A stretch of 64,000 nt of DNA from NCBI GenBank assembly GCA_032622095.1, contig CP136061.1:16554440-16618439 (forward strand). The letters are read 5' to 3'. Each line of letters begins with the position of its first letter. Position 1 is the first letter of the stretch. Made by a program: the position numbers and the translations under genes. The stretch comes from Siphonodentalium dalli. Lineage: Eukaryota; Mollusca; Scaphopoda; Gadilida; Siphonodentaliidae. Below, piece after piece: positions 45,338-56,280 of the stretch. Under the pieces are notes generated by a model. The model was not told where the DNA came from. It was given only the letters and a program-made list of their open reading frames with translations, and ran no database searches.

Positions 45338-45935
45338 TCAGAGTACTTCTTTTCGAATATCAGAATCGGTGATAACGATATTTTGAAATTGTTCGTACGT
45401 CACCGTCCTTTCAATGTTTTTGGCTTCGTCTTTAAACACACGAAATAACTCGCTTTCATCGGTTCTATTGAAAGCGATAGCGAATAACTCCGGCCACATT
45501 TGGTTCGGCTGTAAACACACGTCGTGATCGTTTTGGCTGGGTCTGTTATTTATACAGCCGTAACAAGCTTTTTCCACTTCAACGCGTAATTGCTTTCGAA
45601 CCAGTTCGGCGTAAATGGTAATTAACATTCCACGTAGATCGTCACAGTGTGTGGCCGGAACGGGTGTTAATAGCTCTTCCTGTTCCTTTATACTTTGATC
45701 TATATTCTGCATATTCTTCTTCAATTCGTCCAATTCTTTAGTTTTGAGTGTGATTCCGTACGATGACGGGTTGAGATTTCCGTCGTTTCGATAAAACTTG
45801 CGGATATGTATTAGGGTACATCCCGCGTAAATACAAACGTTGATATATCTGTCCCTTCCTAAATAAATCATATCCGTTTCCGTCCCGTCTATTCCTTGAA
45901 TACGACTGTGAATTTCCGTTATTAATTGATTGATA
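45338..45935 (-). CDS. PC4/Sub1-like ssDNA-binding protein of the Polinton-like element, 5' end replaced
   Basis: The minus-strand frame contains DRYINVCIYAGCTLIHIRKF followed by NPSSYGITL and ELDELKK (about 45860-45720). That is the layout of the PC4 C-terminal domain: beta strands, an IRxFY motif, a GI(S/T)L turn and a closing helix. PC4 domains bind single-stranded DNA and are used as transcription or replication cofactors. The C-terminal half has a cysteine cluster CYGCINNRPSQNDHDVC (about 45556-45506). An ATG is available at 45871. The open frame upstream (to 45982) has no Met and enters the 690-bp repeat, so the natural N-terminus has probably been lost. Uninterrupted, but its element is broken. 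Confidence 0.65.
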
Positions 45936-46622
45936 GAACTGGCGACATAAAATAATTCATGAGAGGCCGGGACGTTGTACAAACACCAGAGCGCATTGCA
46001 CTCGAGTGTTTCACAAAATATTCCCTGCCTCGAATGAATTACTTCACGTCACCATTTCAATCAAGTGATATATATAATTTAATTACAATCGTCCATCCAC
46101 GGAATACTGTGAAACAACTGGCTGTCACACATTTTGCGAGTTAGGTTATTTCTCGATAACCTAAATTTCTTGATTACTTTTCCGGTTACAGATATGACAG
46201 TACCGTCGAGTGACCACGCCTATACCATCGAGTGACCACGCCTATACCGTCGAGTGACCACGCCTTTACCGCCCGAGTGACCACGCCTTTACCGCCCGAA
46301 TGACCACACCTATACCGTCGAGTGACCACGCCTATACAGTCGAGTGAACAAGCCTATAAGACACATAAACAAGATTTATCATTGCAAAGAAATGAACACT
46401 GAAATTAAAACAGACATGGGTTTCTCTCACCACGGTCGAATATATCAATCACACGTGATCAGTTGCGACTAGCCAGTCAAAACCGCTGAATCGACGACGC
46501 GATTTCATCACTCGATGAATAACAGTTTTGATTGACAGTGTCTCTTTCAACTTAACGTGTCTTTTTTTGTCGGTAATAGTATCAATGTTATACGCTCCTT
46601 ATTCTTTTAACTTCTACTTTTC
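45936..46622. repeat. Roughly 690-bp dispersed repeat, copy 1
   Basis: Starting at gaactggcgacataaaataa, it matches 48039-48722 almost base for base (one visible difference, acatggg against acacggg) and diverges at once after aacttctactttt. It truncates the Polinton-like element on its left side. Contains a 22-bp minisatellite. Confidence 0.95.
46200..46362. repeat. 22-bp minisatellite, about 7 copies
   Basis: Unit accgtcgagtgaccacgcct followed by at or tt, with cccga variants. The identical array is in copy 2 at 48302-48464, so it travelled with the repeat. Confidence 0.9.
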
Positions 46623-47222
46623 CAAATTCGTTCACAGCCACCTCGGCCAAACAGTTTTACGCGAAAATTATTTGGGATGAGTCTGAAAAAGTTGGTCGAA
46701 AAGTGGTCTGAACGATGCTAGGGTCGAAAAACAATGGGATTTGGGGCAAATGACTCTGGGAACGAATAATTGGGCAGAACAATGTTTGGGTCGAAACTAA
46801 AAAATAATAGGTCGAAAATAGCGAAAATGACAGGGTTGACCCCAGAATCATTCGTAGCCACCCGGCCAAATACTTTGGGCCGATTTTTAAAACGTGGGTC
46901 GAAAAGTGGTCCGAGCTCTGCTCGGGTCGAAACACGTTGTCATTTGGTGGAAAATACTCTGGGAACATACTCAGTGATCTTTAACAAAATATCGGGAAAT
47001 TAGGGGACATGATTCTGGGAAGGTAATGGGTGATATGGGACGAAAATTGGGTCCAACATTTTTGGGGTCTAAACTGAAAAAAATAGGTCGAAAATATGGA
47101 AATTGACAGAAAATTACAGGGATGACTCCAAAATCGTCCATAGCCACCGTGGCCAAATAGTTTGCGGCAGCAAAACGTTTGGTCAAGTTTAAAAGAGTGG
47201 GTCATAATTTGTTCCGAGCGCT
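46623..47222. repeat. Degenerate tandem repeat, about 230 bp period
   Basis: Blocks ccaaaatcgttcnnagccacc, tggtcgaaaagtggtc, ctgggaacnnanta and gggtcgaaactaaaaaata recur two to three times. Non-coding. Confidence 0.7.
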
Positions 47223-47460
47223 GGTATTAGTATTGATGAATATTATAGCCCAGAAATGTAAAATTGAACCAGCATTAAGCAAAAGGTCAAAATGCACGCT
47301 GAATGTCGCAGAATGAGATGTATTCAAATAATTCACACACATTTACTTATTTGTATAGACATGAGATTTACTTGATAATATATATTTGTAACAATAAGAA
47401 TTTCACTGTTGCAACATTACACACTACGTGACTAAGTATAATGAGTATTAGCTTTAAAAT
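47223..47460. other. No feature recognised
   Basis: AT-rich. The first part (aatgtaaaattgaaccagcattaagcaa, 47255) resembles 51770-51790 (gtaaacttgaaccggcattaagcaa), another small dispersed repeat. Confidence 0.45.
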
Positions 47461-47464
47461 AAAA

Positions 47465-47640
47465 TACGAATAATCACGTGATTGAACTGGTGACCCATAC
47501 TATAAATAGAGAGTAACCACGTGATTTAACTGGTGACCCATACTATAATTAGAGAGTAATCACGTGATTTAACTGGTGACCCATACTATAAATAGAGAGT
47601 AACCACGTGATTTAACTGATGACCCATACTATTTCATGAG
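47465..47640. repeat. About 57-bp minisatellite, 3-4 copies
   Basis: Unit aatcacgtgatttaactggt followed by gacccatactataaatagag. The last copy runs into atttcatgagagacagggacg, the start of the partial third copy of the 690-bp repeat. The unit gaactggtgacccatacta also resembles the start of that repeat (gaactggcgacataaaata), so the array derives from its end. Confidence 0.85.
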
Positions 47641-47760
47641 AGACAGGGACGTTGTACAAACACCAGAGGCATTGCACTCGAGTGTTTTACCAAATAGTTC
47701 CTGCCTCGAATGAATTACTTCACATCATCAGTTCACTCAAATGATTATTCTATTTATTAT
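47630..47760. repeat. Partial, older copy of the 690-bp repeat
   Basis: ttcatgagagacagggacgt through cctcgaatgaattacttcac matches the first 100 bp of copies 1 and 2 with about 10 percent differences. Confidence 0.85.
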
Positions 47761-48026
47761 ATTCCACTATAAACATGCCGATGTCAATGCGGAACTTTAT
47801 TATTATGTTAATTAGCATATAATTATGATATTCAATTTGTGTTGGGTAACTTAGTGTTGAGTGTGAGATGAACATTGGTGATAAGGGTGGTTGAACACTA
47901 TTATTAACATTAAAAGTCACTTTTAAAATGGAACTATATTTGTTCTTGGAGGTGTCTTTACTTCCTCTTTGGTTGTGATAAAGAAATCAATATCAATTTT
48001 ATTTAGCCACAACCGTATGGAGAGTA
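47761..48026. other. No feature recognised
   Basis: AT-rich spacer between repeat copies. Confidence 0.4.
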
Positions 48027-48722
48027 ATTAATTGATTGAACTGGCGACATAAAATAATTCATGAGAGGCCGGGACGTTGTACAAACACCAGAGCGCATTG
48101 CACTCGAGTGTTTCACAAAATATTCCCTGCCTCGAATGAATTACTTCACGTCACCATTTCAATCAAGTGATATATATAATTTAATTACAATCGTCCATCC
48201 ACGGAATACTGTGAAACAACTGGCTGTCACACATTTTGCGAGTTAGGTTATTTCTCGATAACCTAAATTTCTTGATTACTTTTCCGGTTACAGATATGAC
48301 AGTACCGTCGAGTGACCACGCCTATACCATCGAGTGACCACGCCTATACCGTCGAGTGACCACGCCTTTACCGCCCGAGTGACCACGCCTTTACCGCCCG
48401 AATGACCACACCTATACCGTCGAGTGACCACGCCTATACAGTCGAGTGAACAAGCCTATAAGACACATAAACAAGATTTATCATTGCAAAGAAATGAACA
48501 CTGAAATTAAAACAGACACGGGTTTCTCTCACCACGGTCGAATATATCAATCACACGTGATCAGTTGCGACTAGCCAGTCAAAACCGCTGAATCGACGAC
48601 GCGATTTCATCACTCGATGAATAACAGTTTTGATTGACAGTGTCTCTTTCAACTTAACGTGTCTTTTTTTGTCGGTAATAGTATCAATGTTATACGCTCC
48701 TTATTCTTTTAACTTCTACTTT
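48027..48722. repeat. Roughly 690-bp dispersed repeat, copy 2
   Basis: Near-identical to copy 1. Its left edge is gagagtaattaattgattga, which matches the edge of the 57-bp units (gagagtaatcacgtgattga), so this is the natural start of the repeat. Includes the 22-bp array at 48302-48464. Confidence 0.95.
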
Positions 48723-48821
48723 TGGTGGATTTCAAGTGAAATGACGGATTGAATTATAAGAAATAACTCTTGTTTCGATTGATGTTATGAGTTATAACCG
48801 AAACGTTTGAAGCTAAATCTA

Positions 48822-50172
48822 TCTATACTATATATTTTGAGACTTCGTATATATGTGTGTGTGTACTTCATAGAATCCAAAACGCGTGTACAGATTGAGA
48901 TCAAATTTCGTATGTAAGTGTAAAATTCCACCGACACCGCCGTAGTCGTGTTTTCGAGAAGCTCTGAGCACCCTTTATCCACTCCCAAATCACCGCAAAG
49001 GCACGGCGGTGGTTAATCGCGTTGATAGTTAAAGAGCGTTCCTATCGCATTGTAGTTGATAAAGAGCGTATATGCCTAATGTCATTCTTACGTCTGGGTC
49101 TCGGCGTGTGCGTGTAAGACTGTATGCAGACATGAGCGTGTTGTGTGACGACATTCCCAACACCTAGCAGGGACAAATATCTATTAGCCAACATCAAGGC
49201 GAGTTTTGCGACGTATTAATTCAAATGCTTTCGATCAAACAATATTATCTGTCGCACTCATATTTCGTCATCTGTACGAATCCACTGCAATCGACCTATT
49301 TTTAGAACGCAGCACATGTCGCGTTGCCGTTGGTGGTGGGGTACACGGCGGGATTAATTTAAATATGTCATGTTGGTAACAATATCTAGCCGAGAATTCC
49401 TCAGACATACAGACGAATGCGACCAGCAAATTTCAAAATTGGTCACTTGACCTCCCCATGAATATCTTCTGGGAAATGCCAGGGAACGTGTGCCCATTAT
49501 CGGGCCATTGTGTGTGTCGCGGTCGCCAGGTAAATACACGTGGTTGTGAATTACGTCACGACACGTGGGTCCAGGCGGAAGTTAACATGACCCTTCCAAT
49601 GCCGCGTACGTTAGTGATACCGGAGTTATAGCGAGCCCGTGTCAATTAGAATAAAAAACATAAATTAAATTTAAAAAACATTTGTTTCTGACCAACCCTG
49701 CGAGCACGGATGGCGCGCTTTGTTTTTACAGTATATACCTTTGGTATATACCGAAATCATCCCAGATAATCACGAATATAGCATCAGATTTCTCCCCAGA
49801 TATACCGTTATAAAGCTACTGGAATCTGCCAATAAACTTGCTACCTACGGGAAGTGTCATATTCCAGGGAATGCCGATTGAGCTCAAACTTGCTACCTAC
49901 GGGAAGTGTCATATATATGTGTGTGTCCTTTATAGACTCGAACCGATTGAGCTCAAACTTGCTAAATACGGGAAGTGTCATGGACGGGTTCATTGAAAAA
50001 AAAAATCGGGTAAAATTGAAAAACAAAATTAAAAAGGCACAATTAACTCATTGAAAAACCAAAAAAAATCGATTTAAAAGGGCACAATTAACTCATTGAA
50101 AAACAAAAATATTAACTCATTGAAAAACAAAAAATTCTAATTATTGCCGCCAGTGGCGGGCTAACCTGCTAG
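48822..50172 (+). mobile_element. Non-autonomous Helitron-like element
   Basis: Starts TCTATACTATATATTTTGAG after A. Ends with the hairpin CCGCCAGTGGCGG (50147-50159), GCTAACCTG and CTAG (50169-50172), followed by T. No Rep/helicase coding. Inside, cttgctacctacgggaagtg occurs three times (49838-49985), and cattgaaaaacaaaa-type blocks several times (50050-50130). Confidence 0.65.
49835..49985. repeat. Short direct repeats inside the Helitron-like unit
   Basis: Three copies of attgagctcaaacttgctac-like sequence with cgggaagtgtcat, spaced 50-70 bp. Non-coding. Confidence 0.75.
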
Positions 50173-51205
50173 TACTATATATTTTGAGACTTTCGTATAT
50201 ATATATGTGTGTACTTTATAGAATCGAAAACGACTGCACCCATCGAGCTCAAAATTCGTATATAAGTGTAAAATCCCACCGACACCGCCGTGGTCGCGTT
50301 TTGGAGAAGCTCAGAGCACCGTTTCTCCCTTCCCAATCATCAAGTCATAATTTAATGAGCGTTTGTTTTTTGACGCATCGCTATAAAGAGCGTTTGTTTA
50401 CCATTCAACGCTATTAGCATCTGCAGAGAGATATACGGGAAAAACTTTTGAGTGGTTTCCTATGCGGGGAGATTTATTGGATGCCATAGTACTCTTACAA
50501 CATTTCTGCAATATAATTGCATCATTGTTATAGTATTTATGACACTTAGGTCAGGGCTTAGGGGGGTAGTTAGTGTGGATATAGGCATAATGCTTCTCAG
50601 AAATCCCGGTTACAAACCAACACTTACAATTTCGTCTTTTGCATCAGATACCAACACCTCGAGCGATCGGGACGAAACTTGGTACGTGAGTGTAGTTTGA
50701 CCAGGTGGTCGTCGTTGTCGTATTGGCGAGCCCATGCGACGCCCATGCAGCGCATGCGCAGACGAGATCTCGGAAACGGGTGGAGTTATCGACTTTAAAT
50801 TTGGTATGTGAATGTATCTTGCCCCGGATACGAATTTTATCTGGTCGCCGAGCCCGTGCGACGCCAGCTTCGCGCATGCGCAAACCAGATCTCGGAAACG
50901 GGTGGAGCTATCGACTTGAAATTTGGCATGTGAATGTATCTTGCCCCGGATACGAATTTTATCGGGTCGCCGAGTCCGTGCGACGCCAGCTTCGCGCATG
51001 CGCATACCAGATCTCGGAAACGGGTGGAGCTATCGACTTGAAATTTGGTTTTTGAATAGCCCGGACAGCGTCGGGCTCATCGTGTCTCCTCACGTTTTCA
51101 GTTCTGTATTCTGACCATTCAGTTCAATTGACGAATCAATCATTAAAACTTTTTTTAAATGTCATGTTTCTGACGAACGCCACCGGTGGCGGGCTAACCT
51201 GCTAG
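50173..51205 (+). mobile_element. Second Helitron-like element, head-to-tail with the first
   Basis: Begins tactatatattttgagactt immediately after the CTAG of the preceding unit, with the same GT-rich start. Ends with hairpin GCCACCGGTGGC (51179-51190), the identical GCTAACCTG spacer and CTAG (51202-51205). Contains about three tandem copies of a 117-bp segment (50740-51055) shared with 1-180 of the window, and an internal hairpin GCCCGGAC..GTCGGGC (51058-51077) that is terminal in the unit at 1-206. Confidence 0.65.
50740..51055. repeat. 117-bp tandem repeat, about 2.7 copies
   Basis: Unit with gatctcggaaacgggtggag, ctatcgacttgaaatttgg, atgtatcttgccccggatac and cgaattttatcgggtcgccg. As 117 is divisible by three, open frames cross it on both strands, without meaning. 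Confidence 0.9.
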
Positions 51206-51284
51206 AATTATATAACTGCGTTACGCGCGTTATAGACTATATCTTAAAACTGTTCGGTTATAACTCCATAACCTTAATCTTATA

Positions 51285-51620
51285 TGTGTCCCGCCATATC
51301 AAATCCAGTTCTAACAATTTTTTACAATTTTAATAATGTTTTCTTGTATTCTTTAACAATGTTATAATTTCACCAATAAAGAGCACCAGACAACCATGAG
51401 CAGACGACACTCTTCTATATGCTTCTATATATGTGTGGGGCTCCCTGTAGGGTAATGGATGTTTTTTTATTTTATGTCCTAAAAATTGTAAGAAACATTT
51501 ATTTAAAAAAAATGAAAAAAAATTGTTAGGCCAATGCATTCTCTTATATATGCGAGGCGACATATGGTCGACTCGCATATATAAGAGAATGCATTGGCAC
51601 AGGGTAAAAAAAATCCTGAC
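51285..51620. mobile_element. Palindrome MITE, second family, copy 3 (one palindrome lost)
   Basis: Left end cgccatatcaaatccagttc, right part gggtaaaaaaaatcctgact. Only the right palindrome (51530-51598) is present; the left one is deleted. The core is inverted relative to the other copies (ctccctgtagggtaatgg). Confidence 0.75.
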
Positions 51621-53016
51621 TTATGTAAATCATACATAGGAATGTAATAATATGATTTATCTCATCATTAGCTCCTAAATCCGACCTCATTATTTTTAGT
51701 AAGACCTGTTTATACATAAGCCACCGTGCACATATTACAGTTATGATGAATATTGTATCAATGAGATGTAAACTTGAACCGGCATTAAGCAAAATGTCAA
51801 ATGTCAGAAGCTGTTTTATTTGGGAGAAAAAATGGTTAAAACAGGCAAATATGAAGATTTTGTTCAAATACTGGCTGATATGCATTTGTCTACCACATAC
51901 ATGCATTGGAGTTTCCAGGTCAGTGTGTGATGATACTATGCTGGGTCTACCTTGGTGGTCAAATTCCATGCTGCTAAATGGAAATTCTAATGCATCGATG
52001 TAGTGAACAAATACAGTAACCCATCATAATCTGATATGTGCACATGAAATTCTAGTATAAGGTAAATGCTACCAATTTATAAAACAAATTATACATATCG
52101 CAGCATATGCTCTACATGTCCAGTGATATGCCATTTTCACCTGCAAGCTGTTACAAGAACCTAACATGTGTTTTAGCTATTTTGCTGTAATACATTTTAA
52201 GATGATAACATCTCAGGACAGTGAACTCAATCTTGACTTTCGAGTCACTGTTGACATTTTGTAGACAGATCCATGACATATCAGCTGTTAAGCTCCAATT
52301 CAACTAGAGTTTTTAAAACAATTCATAGAGATGATATTTAACAGGCTGCATGCAATTGGAAATATTATTGTATCAATTGATGATATATTCAAATCTAGCC
52401 TAGGTCACTTTGCAGGATATGCACAATCCCATAATTTCTAACTATTTTCCTATTAATCTGTCAACCAGCCCATTGCTGGCATTACCCCATACCACTTTTG
52501 TTAGTCTACTGTAGCAACTTATATTTTACTAAATGACAAGCAGTCACAATTCCAGAGTTTAATAATTTAGGTGATGTGCGAGTAATATATCAACTGAGTT
52601 GATAGACATGCAAATATTCCACTGAGTAGTTGATGTACTGACGGCAGTTATTTTCTAGCCATTGCTGCCTATAGATCTTAGTTGCATCAGTTTATTTGTG
52701 TCAGTTTCACAATTCTCGAAGCTTCTTTTCGAACTTTGATGGGAAGGACGTTTTTCACCTCACCGTCTATGTAACATGCCATAGCCATCTCCACTAAGCA
52801 ACAGTCCCAGTGACATAATTATGGTGTTTTTTACAGTTATAATATGTTTTAAACTGTAACAAATGTCAAAAATGAGCACAAGAAGTTTTTAGTAGAAAAA
52901 ATGCAGGAGGTTGTAAAGATTGCGTTTTTTAGCTTTTATGATCCACTCCGGAATTCCTTCCTGCAACCGCCCCCTTTTTTAACTGACTATTACTTAGCCG
53001 CACTTGCATATCAAAA
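51621..53016. other. No gene recognised
   Basis: Ordinary AT-rich sequence downstream of gene B on the minus strand. Would include its 3' UTR near 53016. An AATAAA-type signal was not assigned. Confidence 0.5.
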
Positions 53017-53231
53017 CTAGCAAAAGTAAGAGTATTCATGGTTGCTGCACCACTTGTCACACATCCAGTAACGATTGTCTCCGTCCGTGTCTAGTCGCAT
53101 GCAGTCCACTCCTCCACCATCCGGGTTACCTGAGCACCACGCCTCCGCGAGAAGGCGGCGGCCGTCCCATGTATACATTGTGTCGTTGCTGTACTTGTCA
53201 GTTCCGTCAATCCATTTTTATCTGAAAGTAA
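53017..53231 (-). CDS. C-type-lectin-like domain last exon, gene B (frame problem at its start)
   Basis: The minus-strand frame gives KWIDGTDKYSNDTMYTWDG, then AWCSGNPDGGGVDCM and YWMCDKWC, ending at a stop at 53017-53019. This is the C-terminal half of a CTLD, with WIDG, the second-loop W, an NPD in place of the EPN/QPD sugar-binding triad, and the closing cysteines. The WND calcium motif is replaced (YWMCD). The acceptor TTTCAG lies at about 53232. The upstream exon 57493-57705 ends in phase 1, but from this acceptor the CTLD frame needs a different phase and meets a TAA at once, next to an A5 run. So there is an indel (decay or assembly error), or an unseen exon. Confidence 0.65.
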
Positions 53232-53912
53232 GTGCAATATAATTATTTTCCCACAAACACATCGCGTTATACAACATGTCAATTAAATGTACGAATGGGG
53301 GATAGGATAGGATAATTTATTTACAATACACATATGAACAATACAATGGCTGTAACACATAATCAGGTAATTCTGAATATTGTTGGGGATTAGCCTAGCC
53401 CTATCGGGCTGTCTTCCTGCTACCCCATAAAACAAGTATCACTATATATAATTGAATTGATGGCTTGTATTTCATATCCACGCACACGTACAGACCATAA
53501 TCGTATATAAAACTATATAGAACCTAATATTTAGGGCATATCACAAACAAGTATTGGTGCGGTTGTGAGACAATCCAGACGAGTTGTAAGATCGAAATTA
53601 TATTATCTCTCCATACTAATATGAACTGTTAGCAGGTTAAAGAACAAATAGATCGCCGGAAAGCCTTTTTGATGAGTGAGGTTTTGGGATAATTCAACAG
53701 TTTTACATATATGTCATGTTTATATGTATATCATAGTCATTGTTAGAGAAATCATAGCGATATGCGGTATATAATTGTGGTGTATATATGGTATTATATG
53801 GGCATTTTTAGGATCGAGAATGCGTTGGGGATTTGTCTCCGAAGTACACATGTAGTCGAGGAATTTGATGCAGGATGTTAGTTATAGCTGCCATCATCAA
53901 ACGTAAATCAAT
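53232..53912. other. Intron of gene B; possible LINE 3' tail
   Basis: The stretch near 53300-53430 (ataggataatttatttacaa ... agcctagccctatcgggctg) resembles 3' ends of LINE or SINE elements by its short hairpin and composition, but this is not established. The remainder is AT-rich. Confidence 0.35.
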
Positions 53913-54943
53913 CAGTCCGCGCTGGACCACATTTTCTTTTGCCAAATAAAAATATTTTTTGCCAATTCTTTTAGAATTTGCCATGTTCTATCCCGGATAG
54001 TATCATTTTCTGCAACATTGAGTCTTATTTTGTAGTTTATCATACAACAATAAACCAATCACCGAGCAATAAAATGGTAGAAGGGTTGCTTCATCAGAAG
54101 GGCAGATTATAGGAGGATTAGCTATGTAAACACCATGACCACACTAAATACTGGTAATCCCTCACCCATCAATACTAATGCTATCAGATTAACTGCATCT
54201 TAATAGAGGTGATAACTTTTCCTAGAACTAATATAATTTTGATTGATATGAATCTTAGTCAGTCGCAACTTACTGCCGTTGCTTTGGCAAAATCACCAAA
54301 GCTGATCGATTTCATGAACCGACATTGTCGAAAGAGACATTACATGTACCAAGTGAAGAAGTGTGCATCCTCATAAATTGAAAACTGTTGGTATTGCACA
54401 ATAAATCCCCCGAGATTGGATGATGATGTTTACGCTGATCTGAAGTTTGTGCCAGACCCAACTCTTTCCTCTGTTGATGATGGAAAAACATATGAATCTT
54501 TCGCAAATGTGTATGGTAAAGACACCAACGACTCAAACCGCCCGTCACAACTAACAATCTCTGTGTCCTCGGAAAATGATTCTGCCAACGCTAAACTTCT
54601 CACTGCAAACAAAGTCAGAGATGTAATCATGTGTGTAGAGTGTGAGAAACCACGATGTGTGTATGCAAATGTTAAACTAAAGCAGCTTGAAACCAGAGCT
54701 CTGAAGGTTGTGAAGGAGAATGAATCCTACACATGTGGTGCAACAATCTTTGATGGGGAACTAAAATCAACAGTTGTCGTTCGAGCGGGTATAACCTGTC
54801 GCTCCCAAATGGAAACGGCCTACTATGCCAGTAAAACATTTAAAGCTGAGCCAGTTTGCTTCCACTCTGAAATTTCTAAATTGCCAGACTTCGCCCTCGA
54901 TGAGGACATTCAAACATTTCAATCGCTTTATACCACAGTATGA
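53913..54943 (+). mobile_element. Left arm of a second copy of the MULE-like transposon, with a coding relic
   Basis: 53913-54230 matches 13162-13495 (cagtccgcgctggaccac, tgccaaat motifs, gaggtgataacttttcctag) with small deletions, including two bases of the CAGGG end. Beyond cctagaac it continues differently, with the reading frames described separately. No right terminal repeat was found, so its limit is unknown. It lies in the intron of gene B, as the first copy lies in the intron of gene A. Confidence 0.7.
54248..54943 (+). pseudogene. Unrecognised zinc-ribbon-like protein, probably transposon-encoded
   Basis: Plus-strand reading from MNLSQSQLTAVALAKSP (54250) through RHYMYQVKKC (about 54335), a stop near 54376, then CWYCTINPPRLDDDVYADLK and on to 54943 without interruption. 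Visible features: a C-x2-C (CWYC), VPDPTLSS, a second cysteine set CVECEKPRC (about 54632-54658) and SYTCG (about 54727), and a final C about 54800-54865. Two cysteine clusters suggest a zinc-ribbon fold. I have the impression that similar proteins with a PPRL...LPDP stretch are multi-copy in marine invertebrates, but I cannot confirm it. Its position behind the MULE-like left end suggests it is that element's second gene. Function unknown. Confidence 0.5.
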
Positions 54944-55973
54944 CCAATATGTAACAAATGCAAAGATGCAGGCTTAGAAGTGGTCGTAAGGGGGAAGAGA
55001 AATGTCAAGAAATTGAGAACAAAATAGATTGTATAACAAACTGCAATATATTTTAACTCATTCCATACACTTGTTTGGTTGTTGATACAAGTCAATGTTT
55101 TAATAAATTTTCGACACCTTTGTGTCATTTCAGTATACTAAGTACATGTAATACAGATCATTTATTCTAATTCTATTTAGGTTGTAGGTTTCCATCTTAA
55201 TAAGTTGACGTCAATTATATCATGCCATATTTTATGCATCAAACATTACATGTGATGTCACCGTCAAAATGTCACGTGCATACTGAGCCATACTCTGTCA
55301 TACTGAATCTGTTTACGGGTATTGTAATTTGTGTATAGGAAACTGATCCTCAATTTCTTGACACCTCTCTCAATTAAAATCACTTCCTTTTGTTCACTTA
55401 TAGTTGTATGATATTGAACATTAATCGAATTAATTTCCATTTTATATGCATACATAGTAGTGTATTATTATGACAACACATTTTAAGAATTACCAAACCA
55501 GTTGAAGGTTTTTCCTGGTTCTATTTAATGTTTTGTTCACTCTATCATAAGTTTGGTTAACAGAATGGGTATTAACCTAAACCAATCAAATATAATTGGG
55601 GAGGTTCTGTAGGGTATTCTTATTTCATTTTGTTGTTCACTATAGTTTAAATTCACCTTCCCTTGATTTCTTCTGGCTATCTGAGTAACTTAATGTTTGA
55701 CACAATTACCAACAGCAACTTACAGATTACACCATCAATGTGACATTTAATATGTTTAATATTTAATATGCAGACTATATACACCAAGTATTGGTATTCA
55801 CCGGGAGTAAGTATCTCTGAGTCTGAATTAATTTTGATATATTAAATCCGCTTGTATAATAATCACCAATATGATAGACTCAGATTCAGCCACAGAAGAC
55901 TGGGGAAATAATGAATATCATGTTTCATGTTCTTGTTTACATTTTATGAGAAGTTAATAAAGCTGAAGGGGTC
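54944..55973. other. Intron of gene B, no gene recognised
   Basis: AT-rich. Nothing supported. Confidence 0.5.
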
Positions 55974-56280
55974 ACTCTCACCAAAAAAGAGTGCTGAAGG
56001 GTACACAGGTTTTTCAAAATGTGCTGAAGCCTGAAGGGTACACAGGTTTTGAAATGTCGTTCTAAAGGCTGTTCAGTTTTCGTATCTGCCATGATTTCTG
56101 TTAGAGAATATTTATTTATGTTCCAATGAATATTAAAATGTACTGAAAACAAACTGTTAAAGGGCACCTGAAATTCATAAACACAATTTAACTAACGGGG
56201 TTCGTACCGATCACAAACCCTGTGTACCCTTCATCACATTTTCAAACCCTGTGTACCCTTCAGCACTTCTTTGTGTGAAA
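55974..56280. mobile_element. About 300-bp MITE or foldback with 75-bp inverted repeats
   Basis: Left arm agtgctgaagggtacacagg ... tgtgctgaagcctgaagggt (55990-56050) is the complement of the right arm (56214-56270: accctgtgtacccttcatca ... acccttcagcacttctttgt). Each arm itself holds two copies of gaagggtacacagg. The interior is non-coding. Target duplication not determined. Confidence 0.75.

Noticed and set aside
45959..46144. A 61-codon frame found identically at 48061-48246
   Set aside because: Part of the 690-bp repeat; identity reflects the recent duplication, not coding constraint.
50610..51055. Repeated reading frames in both directions
   Set aside because: Translation of the 117-bp tandem inside the Helitron-like unit.
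53300..53440. tRNA-derived SINE
   Set aside because: A short hairpin and TATC-like tail are visible, but no A/B box pair could be identified.
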